Positions 17,945 to 26,845 are shown, counted from the stretch's first letter. The stretch: 64,000 nucleotides of DNA from Acinetobacter tjernbergiae DSM 14971 = CIP 107465 (GCF_000374425.1 NZ_KB894353.1:124001-188000), one strand, 5' to 3'. Notes: a model not told the origin generated them from the letters alone. Program-made: numbers and translations.

Positions 17945-18892
17945 ATGGTATTGAATAATGTTTTAAATCAACAAATTAACAATGAAGAGGTGCTGGAAGC
18001 TAAACATATATTTGCTATTGATTACTTAAAACTAAAAGTAGAAATAACAAATAATCCACTAGAATTATCTCAAAATATGGTTATCCCCCTAACCAAGTTT
18101 GATGGTGAATTTCAGCCATTACAAGAATCTTATAGCAAGCAATGGGTATGCGGTTCTTATAACGATCATATTCAAATTAAAGCAATTAACAAAAATGAGA
18201 TATTAATTCAGGGTAATTTGTTTAAGTGGTTGAATGGTCAAAATGTTACAGGTACAACTGACTTGATTCAGTTAGTCCTCGATACTGTGAATAGACTCAG
18301 TCAGATATTCAATGCAATTACTCCAACTGATACCGAGATTGAGAATATTAAATTAGGTTTATTCCGCATCTATCGAATTGACGTGAATAAAGCATTATTG
18401 TTTGATGATAAGCAAAAAGCTCAACAATATTTAAGTTCAATCAAAGAGCATGGAACTTATCCACGGCGCGATAGAGAAGTCGAAAATAATGGTATCTACT
18501 TTGGTAAAGGTAGCAAGCGGACTACTTTGCTTTACTATTTTAAAGGTCAAGAAATCCGTTCTCATAACAAGCAACAGACAACGCTTACAACTGAGTTGAG
18601 AGAATATGCTGATCGTATGATTAGATGTGAAGTACGTTTATTTAATCAGCAATTAAGAGATCAGGAATTGAATTATGGCTATTGTTGGAATGAAGAGTTG
18701 GTTAAACATTTAGTTGAGGACTCCCATAGCAAACTGAATCTACCTGAACCTGTGTCGGAAATAGAGTTACCTGCTAAGTATATTCGATTCTTAGCGACAC
18801 AGAAGCAAGGAGCCTTGCATATAGGTTATACAGCATCTACTAGAGCTCGTTATAAGCGTGATTTAGCTAGAGATTACGGTTTGATGGTATGA
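17945..18892 (+). CDS. Phage/plasmid replication initiator, II/X family
   Basis: 315 residues. It resembles the gene II / gene X replication proteins of filamentous phages: an N-terminal FAIDYLKLKVEI strand, the core IQIKAINKNEILIQGNLFKWLNGQNVTG..DL (family pattern 'i.GNp.KflqGhNv.G'), then IDVNKALLFDD, LLYYFKGQEIRSH with a candidate Tyr, and MIRCEVRLFNQQLRDQEL. Such proteins nick one strand at the origin to start rolling-circle replication. The start ATG follows GAGGAAAATAT. Its partner genes for virion assembly are absent, so it likely replicates the excised element circle. Family call by pattern memory, fairly firm. Confidence 0.8.
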   Translation: MVLNNVLNQQINNEEVLEAKHIFAIDYLKLKVEITNNPLELSQNMVIPLTKFDGEFQPLQESYSKQWVCGSYNDHIQIKAINKNEILIQGNLFKWLNGQNVTGTTDLIQLVLDTVNRLSQIFNAITPTDTEIENIKLGLFRIYRIDVNKALLFDDKQKAQQYLSSIKEHGTYPRRDREVENNGIYFGKGSKRTTLLYYFKGQEIRSHNKQQTTLTTELREYADRMIRCEVRLFNQQLRDQELNYGYCWNEELVKHLVEDSHSKLNLPEPVSEIELPAKYIRFLATQKQGALHIGYTASTRARYKRDLARDYGLMV

Positions 18893-18946
18893 CTTGTTAT
18901 GGGGCTAATACAGCGATTTAATGTGAATTGAGGGGGAAATAAAAAG

Positions 18947-19147
18947 ATGCAGAAGTTACGCTTAACAATGAATGAAGTTTGTCACTTTTTATCAGTACAA
19001 CGTGATAAATTAAATAAGATGGTTAAGGATGATCCTACTTTTCCAAGACCAATCAAAGAAGGTTCTACTAGACAATCCGCCGTGTATTTTGATCATAATG
19101 AGTTGATTGAATGGTGGGAAGTCAAAAAGCAGACTCGATATAGTTGA
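18947..19147 (+). CDS. AlpA/MerR-type small DNA-binding protein
   Basis: 66 residues: LRLTMNEVCHFLSVQRDKLNKMVKDDPTFPRPIKEG..RQSAVYFDHNELIEWWEVKK. This is the winged-helix pattern of AlpA-type regulators and excisionases (…FP.P…..WR..EI..W). It follows the replication gene by 54 bases, behind a GAGGGGGAAAT ribosome site, and is closed by a terminator at 19159. It probably controls element excision or replication. Confidence 0.75.
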   Translation: MQKLRLTMNEVCHFLSVQRDKLNKMVKDDPTFPRPIKEGSTRQSAVYFDHNELIEWWEVKKQTRYS

Positions 19148-19158
19148 GATATGAAATG

Positions 19159-19186
19159 ACAGTTACTTAGGTAGCTGTTTTTTTTT
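19159..19186 (+). terminator. Terminator after the AlpA-like gene
   Basis: ACAGTTAC (19159-19166) pairs with GTAGCTGT (19171-19178, one G-T), loop TTAG, then a run of Ts to 19186. Confidence 0.8.
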
Positions 19187-19266
19187 ATTGTGGGATAAAA
19201 ACTATATATTTTTCATTAATTTTTCTTTATGTTGGGAGCATCATTTATCAATGTTGTGAAATATTT

Positions 19267-19812
19267 ATGAGGTACTTGGGTCTTATAGTTATATTATTTA
19301 TTAGTGGGTACTGTTCTGCTGAATCATCAAATCCTACTCAGAAGATAAAAGTTGGAGAAACACAAAAGCAAACTAATAAATCAGGATGGCAGTATGCAAA
19401 TTGGGGTATGACTGCTGAGCAAATTGTTGAAGCTTCTCATGGCAAAGCAAGGGCTGTATTCGGTGAGGAACAGAGAAACAAGTCAAACCCATATTATTTT
19501 GATTGTTTAGCTGTAAGTGATTTCAAAACAGGACCATTTGAGTTTGATGTTAGTTTTAGAGCAAAGTTAAATGAAACAACCCTTAATTCTGTATATCTTA
19601 GTTTACGTAATACAAATCAATATGAAGAATTAAAGGATTCTTTAGCTAGTAAATATGGACAAGGGGTAACTTCAATAAAGGGCAAGCAAATTACGACAAG
19701 CTGGCAAACTAAATCAGAAGTAATTGAACTGGTGGATATTCGAGACGCATTACGCTTTGTAAGCTTAACTTATTCAAAACGTGTGTATGGACCGCGTGGT
19801 TTGGATTTGTAA
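19267..19812 (+). CDS. Exported protein of unknown function (cargo of the element)
   Basis: 181 residues with a signal peptide (MRYLGLIVILFISGYCSAES). The cysteine in GYCSAES could alternatively make it a lipoprotein but the lipobox is poor. The mature part starts NKSGWQYANWGMTAEQIVEASHGKA, a pattern shared by assorted small periplasmic proteins of unknown role, and contains one further cysteine. No enzyme motif is visible. Base composition is similar to the rest of the element. Confidence 0.7.
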   Translation: MRYLGLIVILFISGYCSAESSNPTQKIKVGETQKQTNKSGWQYANWGMTAEQIVEASHGKARAVFGEEQRNKSNPYYFDCLAVSDFKTGPFEFDVSFRAKLNETTLNSVYLSLRNTNQYEELKDSLASKYGQGVTSIKGKQITTSWQTKSEVIELVDIRDALRFVSLTYSKRVYGPRGLDL

Positions 19813-19885
19813 ATACTTGATAGAATATTCCATATATTTCATAGTATTAATTAATGTTGCTAAATTTTTATTTTAGGGGTGGTTT

Positions 19886-20350
19886 ATGAAAAACTTTAAG
19901 TTAATGGTTGTTGCAGTGACTTCTATTTCATTGTGGGGGTGTGCAACAGTTCCTGCTAAAAATTATCAATTCGAGAACTCTAGAACATATAGTAATAAAA
20001 CTTATGATCAAGTATGGGATGGTGTAATTGAATTTATGACAGCTAATAATATTCCAATAAAAACTATCGAAAAGGATAGTGGTGTTATTTATAGTGAAAT
20101 TGATAACTTTTCAAAACCTTCTTTCAGTAAATTCTTCCCAATAGCTGATTGTGGTCAACCTCCGTTGTTTTGGACCGGAGGTATTGCATTTGGTAGTTTT
20201 AATATATTTGTTTCTAAAGCAACAGCACAACCAAAAGTGACAGTGACAACAACGATTTCTCAGCAGATACGATATGAGAATCAAGTAAGTCAAATTAGTT
20301 GTAACTCTATGGGTAAATTTGAGAAAGGTGTACTTGATTCAATTCAATAA
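19886..20350 (+). CDS. Lipoprotein of unknown function (cargo of the element)
   Basis: 154 residues with lipobox SLWGC at about 15-19 (LWGCATVPAKNY), so lipid-anchored. The body (SNKTYDQVWDGVIEFMTANNIPIKTIEKDSGVIYSEI) resembles the BamC-like domain used in many small lipoproteins with a 'd...vW..v...l......i......G.i' pattern. A ribosome site GGGGTGG lies before the ATG. Together with the gene upstream it forms the element's cargo; a surface-modifying role such as exclusion is only a guess. Confidence 0.7.
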   Translation: MKNFKLMVVAVTSISLWGCATVPAKNYQFENSRTYSNKTYDQVWDGVIEFMTANNIPIKTIEKDSGVIYSEIDNFSKPSFSKFFPIADCGQPPLFWTGGIAFGSFNIFVSKATAQPKVTVTTTISQQIRYENQVSQISCNSMGKFEKGVLDSIQ

Positions 20351-20430
20351 TACAAAGCTATTTGTATGGTATTGTGTATGGTGAAAATCATTCTGTGGAT
20401 TAATTTTATTAATTACAGTAGTTTATGATG

Positions 20431-20460
20431 TGGGTTCAATTGACGCCATCCCACCAAATA
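20431..20460 (+). other. attR: diverged direct copy of the ssrA 3' end
   Basis: TGGGTTCAATTGACGCCATC-CCACCAAAT aligns with the ssrA T arm and acceptor end at 16072-16102. The T-arm stem is broken, so this copy is non-functional as tRNA-like end and free to drift. Confidence 0.6.
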
Positions 20461-20501
20461 CATAAATTTATATCACTTCATTTAGCGATATATAAGACGA
20501 A

Positions 20502-20536
20502 AAGGCTTGAACTGTAATGGTTTAAGCCTTTTTTCT
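20502..20536 (+). terminator. Second copy of the ssrA-type terminator
   Basis: AAGGCTTGAAC (20502-20512) pairs with GTTTAAGCCTT (20520-20530), loop TGTAATG, then Ts. It aligns with the terminator at 16145-16178, including the loop ending TAATG. Confidence 0.75.
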
Positions 20537-20635
20537 TGCCTATACATAGCTGATCATAACTTTATATAGTATTGCTCACCGTGTATCCCTACGTGTATCC
20601 TTGAAGAAAAATTGAAACCGCAGGGATACAAGAAA

Positions 20636-20774
20636 ATGAAAAGAACAGAAATAAAAACGCAGTCCACTTTCTGACACCATACTTACCAACCTTAAACCCG
20701 AAGAAAAAGAATATCGAGAATTAGAGGGTGATGGTTTTCTTATGTTAATCATCGCAAATCAATTTATTGATTAA
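20636..20774 (+). pseudogene. Remnant of a second integrase gene, N-terminal piece
   Basis: ATG at 20636 reads MKRTEIKTQS, then after a one-base frame change DTILTNLKPEEKEYRELEGDGFLMLI and a stop at 20772. This parallels the start of the intact integrase (MKKSDVKSYPMRDTVLGSLEAEEKEYRINDGNNLHFVV). The upstream DNA, with paired GTATCCCT/AGGGATAC, also mirrors the region before the intact integrase. So an older related element lay here and was largely deleted. Confidence 0.75.
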
Positions 20775-20943
20775 ATTACTTTTAAATAAAATATATCGAC
20801 AGCCTAAGTGAAAAATAAGAATCCATAAAAAAGGCTTTTTTGCTTTAAAAACAACCACCCCAACTTAATCTAATCAATCTCATTACTTTAATATCAATAA
20901 ATTCTTGATGAAATAAGAAGTTCTGAATACAACAAATTTACTC

Positions 20944-21975
20944 TTACGTTTTCAAAGCACGTGCTTCTGCAATATTATGCTGTTCAACCAACGTTCGAAT
21001 GGTATATTCATGATTGGTTTTTTGATCACAAGCAAATTCGCATTTCTGATCTAAAGCTAAGGTACTTCCTCCCAATAATGGACAACCAGCAAATAGCTCT
21101 GCGACCCAATCCACAAAAACTCGCACCTTAAGAGATAAATGCCGACTTTGTAAATAGACTGCTGAAATCGGCATCGGTGCAGGTGTCCATTGAGGCAGAA
21201 CTTCTTTTAAGGCCCCAGATTCTAAATGATTAACCAGCATATAACGTGGTCCTTGGATTAAACCAAAACCTTGTAAAGCCAAATCAATATAAGCATCACC
21301 ATCATTGACAGAAACATGCCCATTGACACTGACGCTTTGAATCAAGTCATCAACCACAAAATCCCAGTCAAAGTTGCGCCCCGTACGACTGGAGAAGAAA
21401 TGAATGGCTTGATGATTTTTTTGCAGATCCTCAATAGTCGTTGGTTCACCATATTTTTCTAAATAGCATGCTGATGCCGCTGTTGCACACTCAAAGGTTC
21501 CAATACGGCGGGCAATTAAACTCGAGTCCTGTAATTCTCCCACCCGAATTGCACAATCTACCGCTTCACCTACTAAATCTACCGGACGATCATTCATACC
21601 AATCACCAAATCAATGTCTGGATAGCGATGATGAAACTCTCTTAACCTTGGAATTAGAATCAAACGGCCAATCGACACAGGCACATCAATCCGTAAACGC
21701 CCTCGTGGCCCTCGTTCCTCGTCATGGAACGACGCCTCAATATCTTCAACATCCGCCAAAATTCTCAAGCTGCGATCATAATAAACCGCACCATCGGGTG
21801 TAAGGCTCAGTTTACGTGTAGTTCGATTCAGTAGGCGAACTTGAAGATGTTTTTCTAAAGCTTGAATCGTGGTCGTGACCGATGCACGTGGTAGTCCAAG
21901 GCTATCCGCAGCCAAACTAAAGCTGTTGGTTTCAACCACTTTATTGAAGACTTTCATTGCATGAAATAGATCCAC
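20944..21975 (-). CDS. adeL: LysR-family regulator of AdeFGH efflux
   Basis: Start placed at GTG 21975 (VDLFHAMKVFNKVVETNSF) because GGGAG precedes it; the longer form from GTG 22011 has no ribosome site. About 343 residues, slightly longer than an average LysR protein owing to a C-terminal tail (CEFACDQKTNHEYTIRTLVEQHNIAEA) that AdeL is known to have. The helix-turn-helix is SLAADSLGLPRASVTTTIQALEKHL. It is divergent from adeF, the arrangement known for adeL-adeFGH in Acinetobacter baumannii, where AdeL controls the pump. No obvious defect. Confidence 0.9.
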   Translation of the reverse strand: MDLFHAMKVFNKVVETNSFSLAADSLGLPRASVTTTIQALEKHLQVRLLNRTTRKLSLTPDGAVYYDRSLRILADVEDIEASFHDEERGPRGRLRIDVPVSIGRLILIPRLREFHHRYPDIDLVIGMNDRPVDLVGEAVDCAIRVGELQDSSLIARRIGTFECATAASACYLEKYGEPTTIEDLQKNHQAIHFFSSRTGRNFDWDFVVDDLIQSVSVNGHVSVNDGDAYIDLALQGFGLIQGPRYMLVNHLESGALKEVLPQWTPAPMPISAVYLQSRHLSLKVRVFVDWVAELFAGCPLLGGSTLALDQKCEFACDQKTNHEYTIRTLVEQHNIAEARALKT

Positions 21976-22030
21976 AGGCCCACTCCCATTGCTGTGTCTT
22001 TTCAGTTTCACACAACAATTATTATAAAAA

Positions 22031-22075
22031 TACGAATAGTGTTATCAAATTTAGTATATTTATTCGTAATTGACA
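22031..22075. promoter_or_regulatory. Candidate AdeL operator overlapping a -35 box
   Basis: TACGAATA (22031-22038) and TATTCGTA (22061-22068) form an inverted repeat with a 22-base spacer in the adeL/adeF intergenic region; TTGACA at 22070-22075 follows directly. Dyad repeats of this kind are typical LysR sites, but the matching -10 is weak. Confidence 0.45.
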
Positions 22076-22171
22076 AACTTTTATGCTCCTTTCATTCCAT
22101 AAACCTGTTTCTCCCATACAGACCAAAACAAAAAGTCTGAAAACAGGGATTCAAATAACCTGGAGCATCCC

Positions 22172-23395
22172 ATGTCAATTTCTCGCAAACAGCTGACGCT
22201 GTCTGCCGTCATTGTTGCTATTTTTGCAACGGGTGGCAGTTTTATTCTCTTCCAAGAAAAAGCAGATGCCAAAGCCACTCCAACAGCAAGTGCAGCACCT
22301 GCTGCGACCGTGGATGTTGCAAATGTCATCAGCCAAACCATTACCGACTGGCAAGAATATTCGGGGCGTCTGGAAGCCATCGATCAAGTCGATGTCCGCC
22401 CCCAAGTTTCAGGCAAACTCATTGCCGTGCATTTTAAAGATGGAAGCTTGGTCAACAAAGGTGACCTACTCTTCACCATTGACCCTCGCCCTTTTGAAGC
22501 AGAACTGAATCGCGCCAAAGCGCAACTGGCTTCTGCTGAAGCGCAAGTGACATACTCTTCAGCTAACCTAGGCCGTAACCAGCGTTTAATCCAAAGTAAT
22601 GCGATTGCCCATCAAGAGCTTGATCAAGCGGAAAATGAAGCTCGCTCAGCCAATGCCAACTTGCAAGCAGCCAAAGCCGCAGTGGAAACCGCCCGTTTAA
22701 ATCTGGAATATACCCGTATTACTGCCCCTGTCAGTGGGCGTATTTCCCGTGCCGAAGTCACGGTGGGTAACGTGGTTTCAGCAGGCAATGGTGCCCAAGT
22801 CCTCACCAGTTTGGTTTCAGTATCACGTCTGTATGCTTCTTTCGATGTTGATGAACAGACTTATTTAAAATACATCAGCAATCAGCGTAATTCAGCCCAA
22901 GTTCCTGTCTATTTAGGTCTCGCCAATGAGTCTGGTTTTAGTCGTGAAGGTTTTATCAGTTCCATCGACAATAATTTAAATACCACCTCAGGCACCATCC
23001 GTGTCCGCGCCACCTTTGATAATCCCAAAGGGGTGATGCTCCCTGGGCTGTATGCCCGCATTCGTCTGGGCGGTGGACAGCCTCGTGCGGCGATTCTGAT
23101 TAGCCCGACTGCGATTGGTGTCGATCAAGACAAACGTTTTGTAGTGGTGGTCGATGCGAAAAATCAAACTGCATACCGTGAAGTAAAACTCGGCGCACAA
23201 CAAGATGGTCTGCAAATCATCAATAGTGGTCTGCAAGTCGGTGATCGTATCGTGGTGAATGGCTTACAACGTATTCGTCCAGGCGATCCTGTGAGTCCAC
23301 ATCTGGTCTCTATGCCGAATCCTCAAATCATCACCGATAACACAGCACAACAACCTCAGCCTACAGAAAAAACCCCAACTTCGGCAAAAGGTTAA
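22172..23395 (+). CDS. adeF: RND efflux periplasmic adaptor (membrane fusion protein)
   Basis: 407 residues. An N-terminal membrane anchor (about 9-27) without lipobox cysteine is followed by the biotinyl-lipoyl halves (VDVRPQVSGKLIAVHFKDGSLVNKGDLLFTIDPRPFEAEL and LEYTRITAPVSGRISRAEVTVGNVV), an alpha-helical hairpin between them (about 105-170), and beta-barrel and proximal domains. It joins the inner-membrane pump AdeG to an outer-membrane channel. It is close to AdeF as I know it. Its stop is five bases before adeG. Confidence 0.93.
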   Translation: MSISRKQLTLSAVIVAIFATGGSFILFQEKADAKATPTASAAPAATVDVANVISQTITDWQEYSGRLEAIDQVDVRPQVSGKLIAVHFKDGSLVNKGDLLFTIDPRPFEAELNRAKAQLASAEAQVTYSSANLGRNQRLIQSNAIAHQELDQAENEARSANANLQAAKAAVETARLNLEYTRITAPVSGRISRAEVTVGNVVSAGNGAQVLTSLVSVSRLYASFDVDEQTYLKYISNQRNSAQVPVYLGLANESGFSREGFISSIDNNLNTTSGTIRVRATFDNPKGVMLPGLYARIRLGGGQPRAAILISPTAIGVDQDKRFVVVVDAKNQTAYREVKLGAQQDGLQIINSGLQVGDRIVVNGLQRIRPGDPVSPHLVSMPNPQIITDNTAQQPQPTEKTPTSAKG

Positions 23396-23400
23396 TCCGC

Positions 23401-26400
23401 ATGAATATTTCTAAATTTTTTATTGATCGTCCGATCTTTGCTGGGGTGCTGTCCGTCCTGATTCTACTGGCGGGCTTACTTTCCCTTTTCCAACTGCCTA
23501 TTTCTGAATATCCAGAAGTGGTGCCACCCTCTGTGGTGGTGCGTGCTCAATATCCAGGTGCCAACCCTAAAGTGATTGCTGAAACGGTTGCTTCTCCGTT
23601 GGAGGAATCCATCAACGGCGTTGAGAACATGCTGTATATGCAGTCTCAAGCCAACAGCGATGGCAACCTAACCATTACCGTCAATTTCAAGCTTGGCATT
23701 GATCCCGACAAAGCACAGCAACTGGTCCAGAATCGGGTTTCTCAAGCTTTGCCACGTTTGCCAGAAGATGTACAGCGTCTCGGTGTGACTACGCTGAAAA
23801 GCTCACCAACCTTGACGATGGTGGTGCATCTGACCTCACCCTATAATCGCTATGACATGACCTATTTGCGTAACTATGCCGTGCTCAATGTCAAAGACCG
23901 TTTAGCACGCCTACAAGGTGTCGGTGAAGTTGGTCTGTTTGGTTCAGGCAATTACGCCATGCGTGTATGGTTAGACCCACAAAAGGTGGCGCAACGCAAT
24001 CTCACCGCCACTGAAATCGTCAATGCCATTCGTGAACAGAATATTCAAGTTGCCGCAGGAACCATTGGTGCTGCACCCAATAATTCACCATTGCAGCTAT
24101 CGGTGAATGCGCAAGGTCGTCTGAGTACCGAACAGGAATTTGCCGATATTATTTTAAAAACGGCTGCGGATGGTGCAGTAACTAGACTCGGTGATGTCGC
24201 GCGTGTTGAACTGGCCGCTTCACAATATGGCTTGCGTTCATTACTGGACAATAAACAGGCGGTGGCGATTCCAATTTTCCAAGCACCGGGTGCCAATGCC
24301 TTACAGGTCTCGGACCAAGTACGTAGCACCATGGCGGAACTGTCCAAAGATTTTCCAGCCTCAATTAAATACGATATCGTTTACGACCCGACTCAATTTG
24401 TGCGTTCAAGTATCAAAGCGGTGATTCATACTCTGCTTGAAGCGATTGCACTAGTGGTTGTGGTGGTGATCCTGTTCTTACAAACATGGCGTGCTTCAAT
24501 CATTCCTTTACTGGCAGTACCTGTTTCCATCATTGGTACCTTCGCCTTAATGCTGGCCTTCGGTTATTCCATCAATGCCCTGTCACTATTCGGGATGGTA
24601 CTCGCCATTGGGATCGTGGTCGATGATGCCATCGTGGTGGTGGAGAATGTCGAGCGGAATATTGAAGCAGGACTCAGTCCACGAGATGCGACTTACCGTG
24701 CCATGCGTGAAGTCAGTGGGCCAATTATTGCCATCGCATTAACCTTGGTTGCGGTGTTCGTCCCGCTGGCTTTTATGACAGGGTTAACAGGGCAATTCTA
24801 TAAACAATTTGCCATGACCATTGCCATCTCCACCGTGATTTCGGCATTCAACTCACTCACCCTGTCACCAGCTTTGGCCGCCATGTTGCTCAAAGGTCAT
24901 GATGCCAAACCTGACTTCCTGACCCGTGTGATGAACCGTGTCTTTGGGCGCTTCTTTGCCTTGTTTAACCTCGTATTCTCACGCGCATCGGATCAATATG
25001 GTCGTGGCGTCAGTCGGGTGATTTCGCATAAAACCTCAGCGATGGGTGTCTATGCAGTACTACTCGGTCTGACCATTGGGATTTCTTATATCGTTCCGGG
25101 TGGTTTTGTGCCTGCACAAGATAAGCAGTACCTGATCAGCTTTGCCCAATTACCGAATGGTGCTTCACTGGATCGAACCGAAAATGTCATCCGTAAAATG
25201 AGTGATGCTGCGCTAAAACAGCCGGGTGTAGAAAGTGCTGTGGCTTTCCCAGGTTTATCTATTAATGGTTTTACCAACAGTTCCAGTGCAGGGATTGTCT
25301 TTGTGACCTTAAAACCTTTTGCTGAACGTAAAGCGGCCGATCTTTCTGCCAATGCAATTGCAGGTGCTTTAAATCAAAAATACTCAGCGATTCAAGATGC
25401 TTATATTGCAGTATTCCCCCCACCACCCGTGATGGGTCTCGGCACCATGGGTGGCTTTAAACTCCAGCTTGAAGATCGCGGTGCTTTAGGCTATGCCGAG
25501 TTAAATAACGCAGCCCAATCCTTTATGAAGGCGGCACAATCTGCACCTGAATTGGGGCCAATGTTCTCCAGTTATCAAATCAATGTACCGCAATTGAATG
25601 TTGATCTGGATAGGATTAAAGCTAAGCAGCAAGGCGTCGCCGTCACCGATGTATTTAATACCATGCAGATTTACCTCGGTTCACAATACGTGAATGACTT
25701 TAACCGCTTTGGTCGGGTCTATCAGGTGCGTGCTCAAGCCGATGCACCATTCCGTGCCAATCCTGAAGATATTTTACAGCTTAAAACCCGTAACAATGCC
25801 GGACAAATGGTGCCGCTGTCTTCACTGGTCAATGTGACTCAAACCTATGGCCCAGAAATGGTGGTGCGCTATAACGGTTATACCGCTGCCGATATTAATG
25901 GTGGTCCTGCACCAGGTTATTCATCTAGCCAAGCCGAAGCTGCGGTTGAGCGTATTGCCGCTGAAACCTTGCCACGTGGGGTGAAGTTTGAATGGACTGA
26001 CCTGACCTATCAAAAAATCTTGGCAGGTAATGCTGGATTGTGGGTGTTCCCGATCAGTGTGCTGTTGGTGTTCTTGGTTTTGGCAGCCCAATATGAAAGC
26101 CTGACCTTGCCATTGGCTGTGATTTTAATTGTACCGATGGGTATCTTGGCTGCACTGACCGGCGTTTGGCTCACAGGTGGAGATAACAACATCTTTACCC
26201 AAATCGGCTTGATGGTACTGGTTGGGCTGGCCTGTAAGAATGCCATTTTGATTGTCGAATTTGCCCGAGAACTGGAAATGCAAGGAATGACTGCGTTTAA
26301 CGCAGCAGTAGAAGCCAGTCGACTACGTTTACGTCCAATCTTGATGACTTCAATCGCCTTCATTATGGGTGTAGTTCCCCTCGTCATATCAACGGGTGCA

Positions 26401-26586
26401 GGTGCTGAAATGCGCCATGCCATGGGCGTTGCCGTGTTCTTTGGTATGATCGGAGTGACCTTCTTTGGTTTGTTCCTGACCCCTGCCTTCTATGTATTAA
26501 TTCGTACCCTGAACAGCAAACATAAACTGCATTCAGCCGCTGTGCATGAAGCACCCCTGCACAGTTCATACGATCACCAGGAATGA
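23401..26586 (+). CDS. adeG: RND efflux pump permease, HAE1 family
   Basis: 1061 residues, full length with 12 membrane helices and two large periplasmic loops. Proton-relay residues are in VLAIGIVVDDAIVVVENVE, with both Asp of the DD pair, and Lys is in GLACKNAILIVEFARE. The sequence agrees closely with AdeG of Acinetobacter as remembered. It takes drugs from the periplasm or inner membrane and exports them with proton antiport. It needs AdeF and an outer-membrane channel; its natural partner gene adeH next door is broken. Confidence 0.95.
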   Translation: MNISKFFIDRPIFAGVLSVLILLAGLLSLFQLPISEYPEVVPPSVVVRAQYPGANPKVIAETVASPLEESINGVENMLYMQSQANSDGNLTITVNFKLGIDPDKAQQLVQNRVSQALPRLPEDVQRLGVTTLKSSPTLTMVVHLTSPYNRYDMTYLRNYAVLNVKDRLARLQGVGEVGLFGSGNYAMRVWLDPQKVAQRNLTATEIVNAIREQNIQVAAGTIGAAPNNSPLQLSVNAQGRLSTEQEFADIILKTAADGAVTRLGDVARVELAASQYGLRSLLDNKQAVAIPIFQAPGANALQVSDQVRSTMAELSKDFPASIKYDIVYDPTQFVRSSIKAVIHTLLEAIALVVVVVILFLQTWRASIIPLLAVPVSIIGTFALMLAFGYSINALSLFGMVLAIGIVVDDAIVVVENVERNIEAGLSPRDATYRAMREVSGPIIAIALTLVAVFVPLAFMTGLTGQFYKQFAMTIAISTVISAFNSLTLSPALAAMLLKGHDAKPDFLTRVMNRVFGRFFALFNLVFSRASDQYGRGVSRVISHKTSAMGVYAVLLGLTIGISYIVPGGFVPAQDKQYLISFAQLPNGASLDRTENVIRKMSDAALKQPGVESAVAFPGLSINGFTNSSSAGIVFVTLKPFAERKAADLSANAIAGALNQKYSAIQDAYIAVFPPPPVMGLGTMGGFKLQLEDRGALGYAELNNAAQSFMKAAQSAPELGPMFSSYQINVPQLNVDLDRIKAKQQGVAVTDVFNTMQIYLGSQYVNDFNRFGRVYQVRAQADAPFRANPEDILQLKTRNNAGQMVPLSSLVNVTQTYGPEMVVRYNGYTAADINGGPAPGYSSSQAEAAVERIAAETLPRGVKFEWTDLTYQKILAGNAGLWVFPISVLLVFLVLAAQYESLTLPLAVILIVPMGILAALTGVWLTGGDNNIFTQIGLMVLVGLACKNAILIVEFARELEMQGMTAFNAAVEASRLRLRPILMTSIAFIMGVVPLVISTGAGAEMRHAMGVAVFFGMIGVTFFGLFLTPAFYVLIRTLNSKHKLHSAAVHEAPLHSSYDHQE

Positions 26587-26590
26587 GCAT

Positions 26591-26845
26591 ATGACCCTGC
26601 TGAAACAGAACTGGTTGTTATGCTCACTGATGGGGAGCCTGCTACTTGCAGGCTGCTCATTGGCCCCTGAATATCAACCAGCTCAAGTGGTTATTCCGCT
26701 GCAATTTAAAGAAGCCGACCTGCAACGTGGAGATCAGAACTGGAAAATTTCTCAAGCTGCCAATGCGCAGTCTCGCAGCGAATGGTGGCATGTTTTTAAG
26801 GATTCATAACTGAATGATCTAGAACAACAGATAACTAATAAATAA
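26591..26845 (+). pseudogene. adeH: Truncated outer-membrane efflux channel gene adeH
   Basis: Starts normally four bases after adeG with a lipoprotein signal (CSLMGSLLLAGCSLAPEYQPA) and reads the OMF N terminus to SEWWHVFKDS, where TAA at 26807-26809 stops it after 72 codons. The same frame continues as LNDLEQQITNK, which is the expected next stretch (WW..f.D..L..L..qa...N), before a second TAA at 26843. Everything after that, roughly 400 codons of a ~480-residue protein, is absent: 54 bases later the convergent mgtE gene ends. So there is a nonsense codon plus a large 3' deletion. Confidence 0.85.

Larger units (their letters stand above)
16072..20460 (+). mobile_element. Small integrated element at the ssrA 3' end
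   Basis: Bounded on the left by the tmRNA 3' end and on the right by a diverged copy of it at about 20431-20460. Content in order: tyrosine integrase, II/X-type replication initiator, AlpA-like DNA-binding protein, and two exported proteins. All genes run rightward. Integrase next to attL at a tmRNA gene is the standard layout for such islands. No coat, Zot/assembly or secretin genes are present, so it is not a full filamentous prophage. It may be a satellite, a plasmid-like integrative element or a prophage remnant. Exact ends depend on the core site, which cannot be fixed because the right copy has diverged. Confidence 0.75.

Noticed and set aside
16279..20460. Full filamentous prophage
   Set aside because: Only a II/X-type replicase is present; no coat, assembly ATPase or secretin genes were found.
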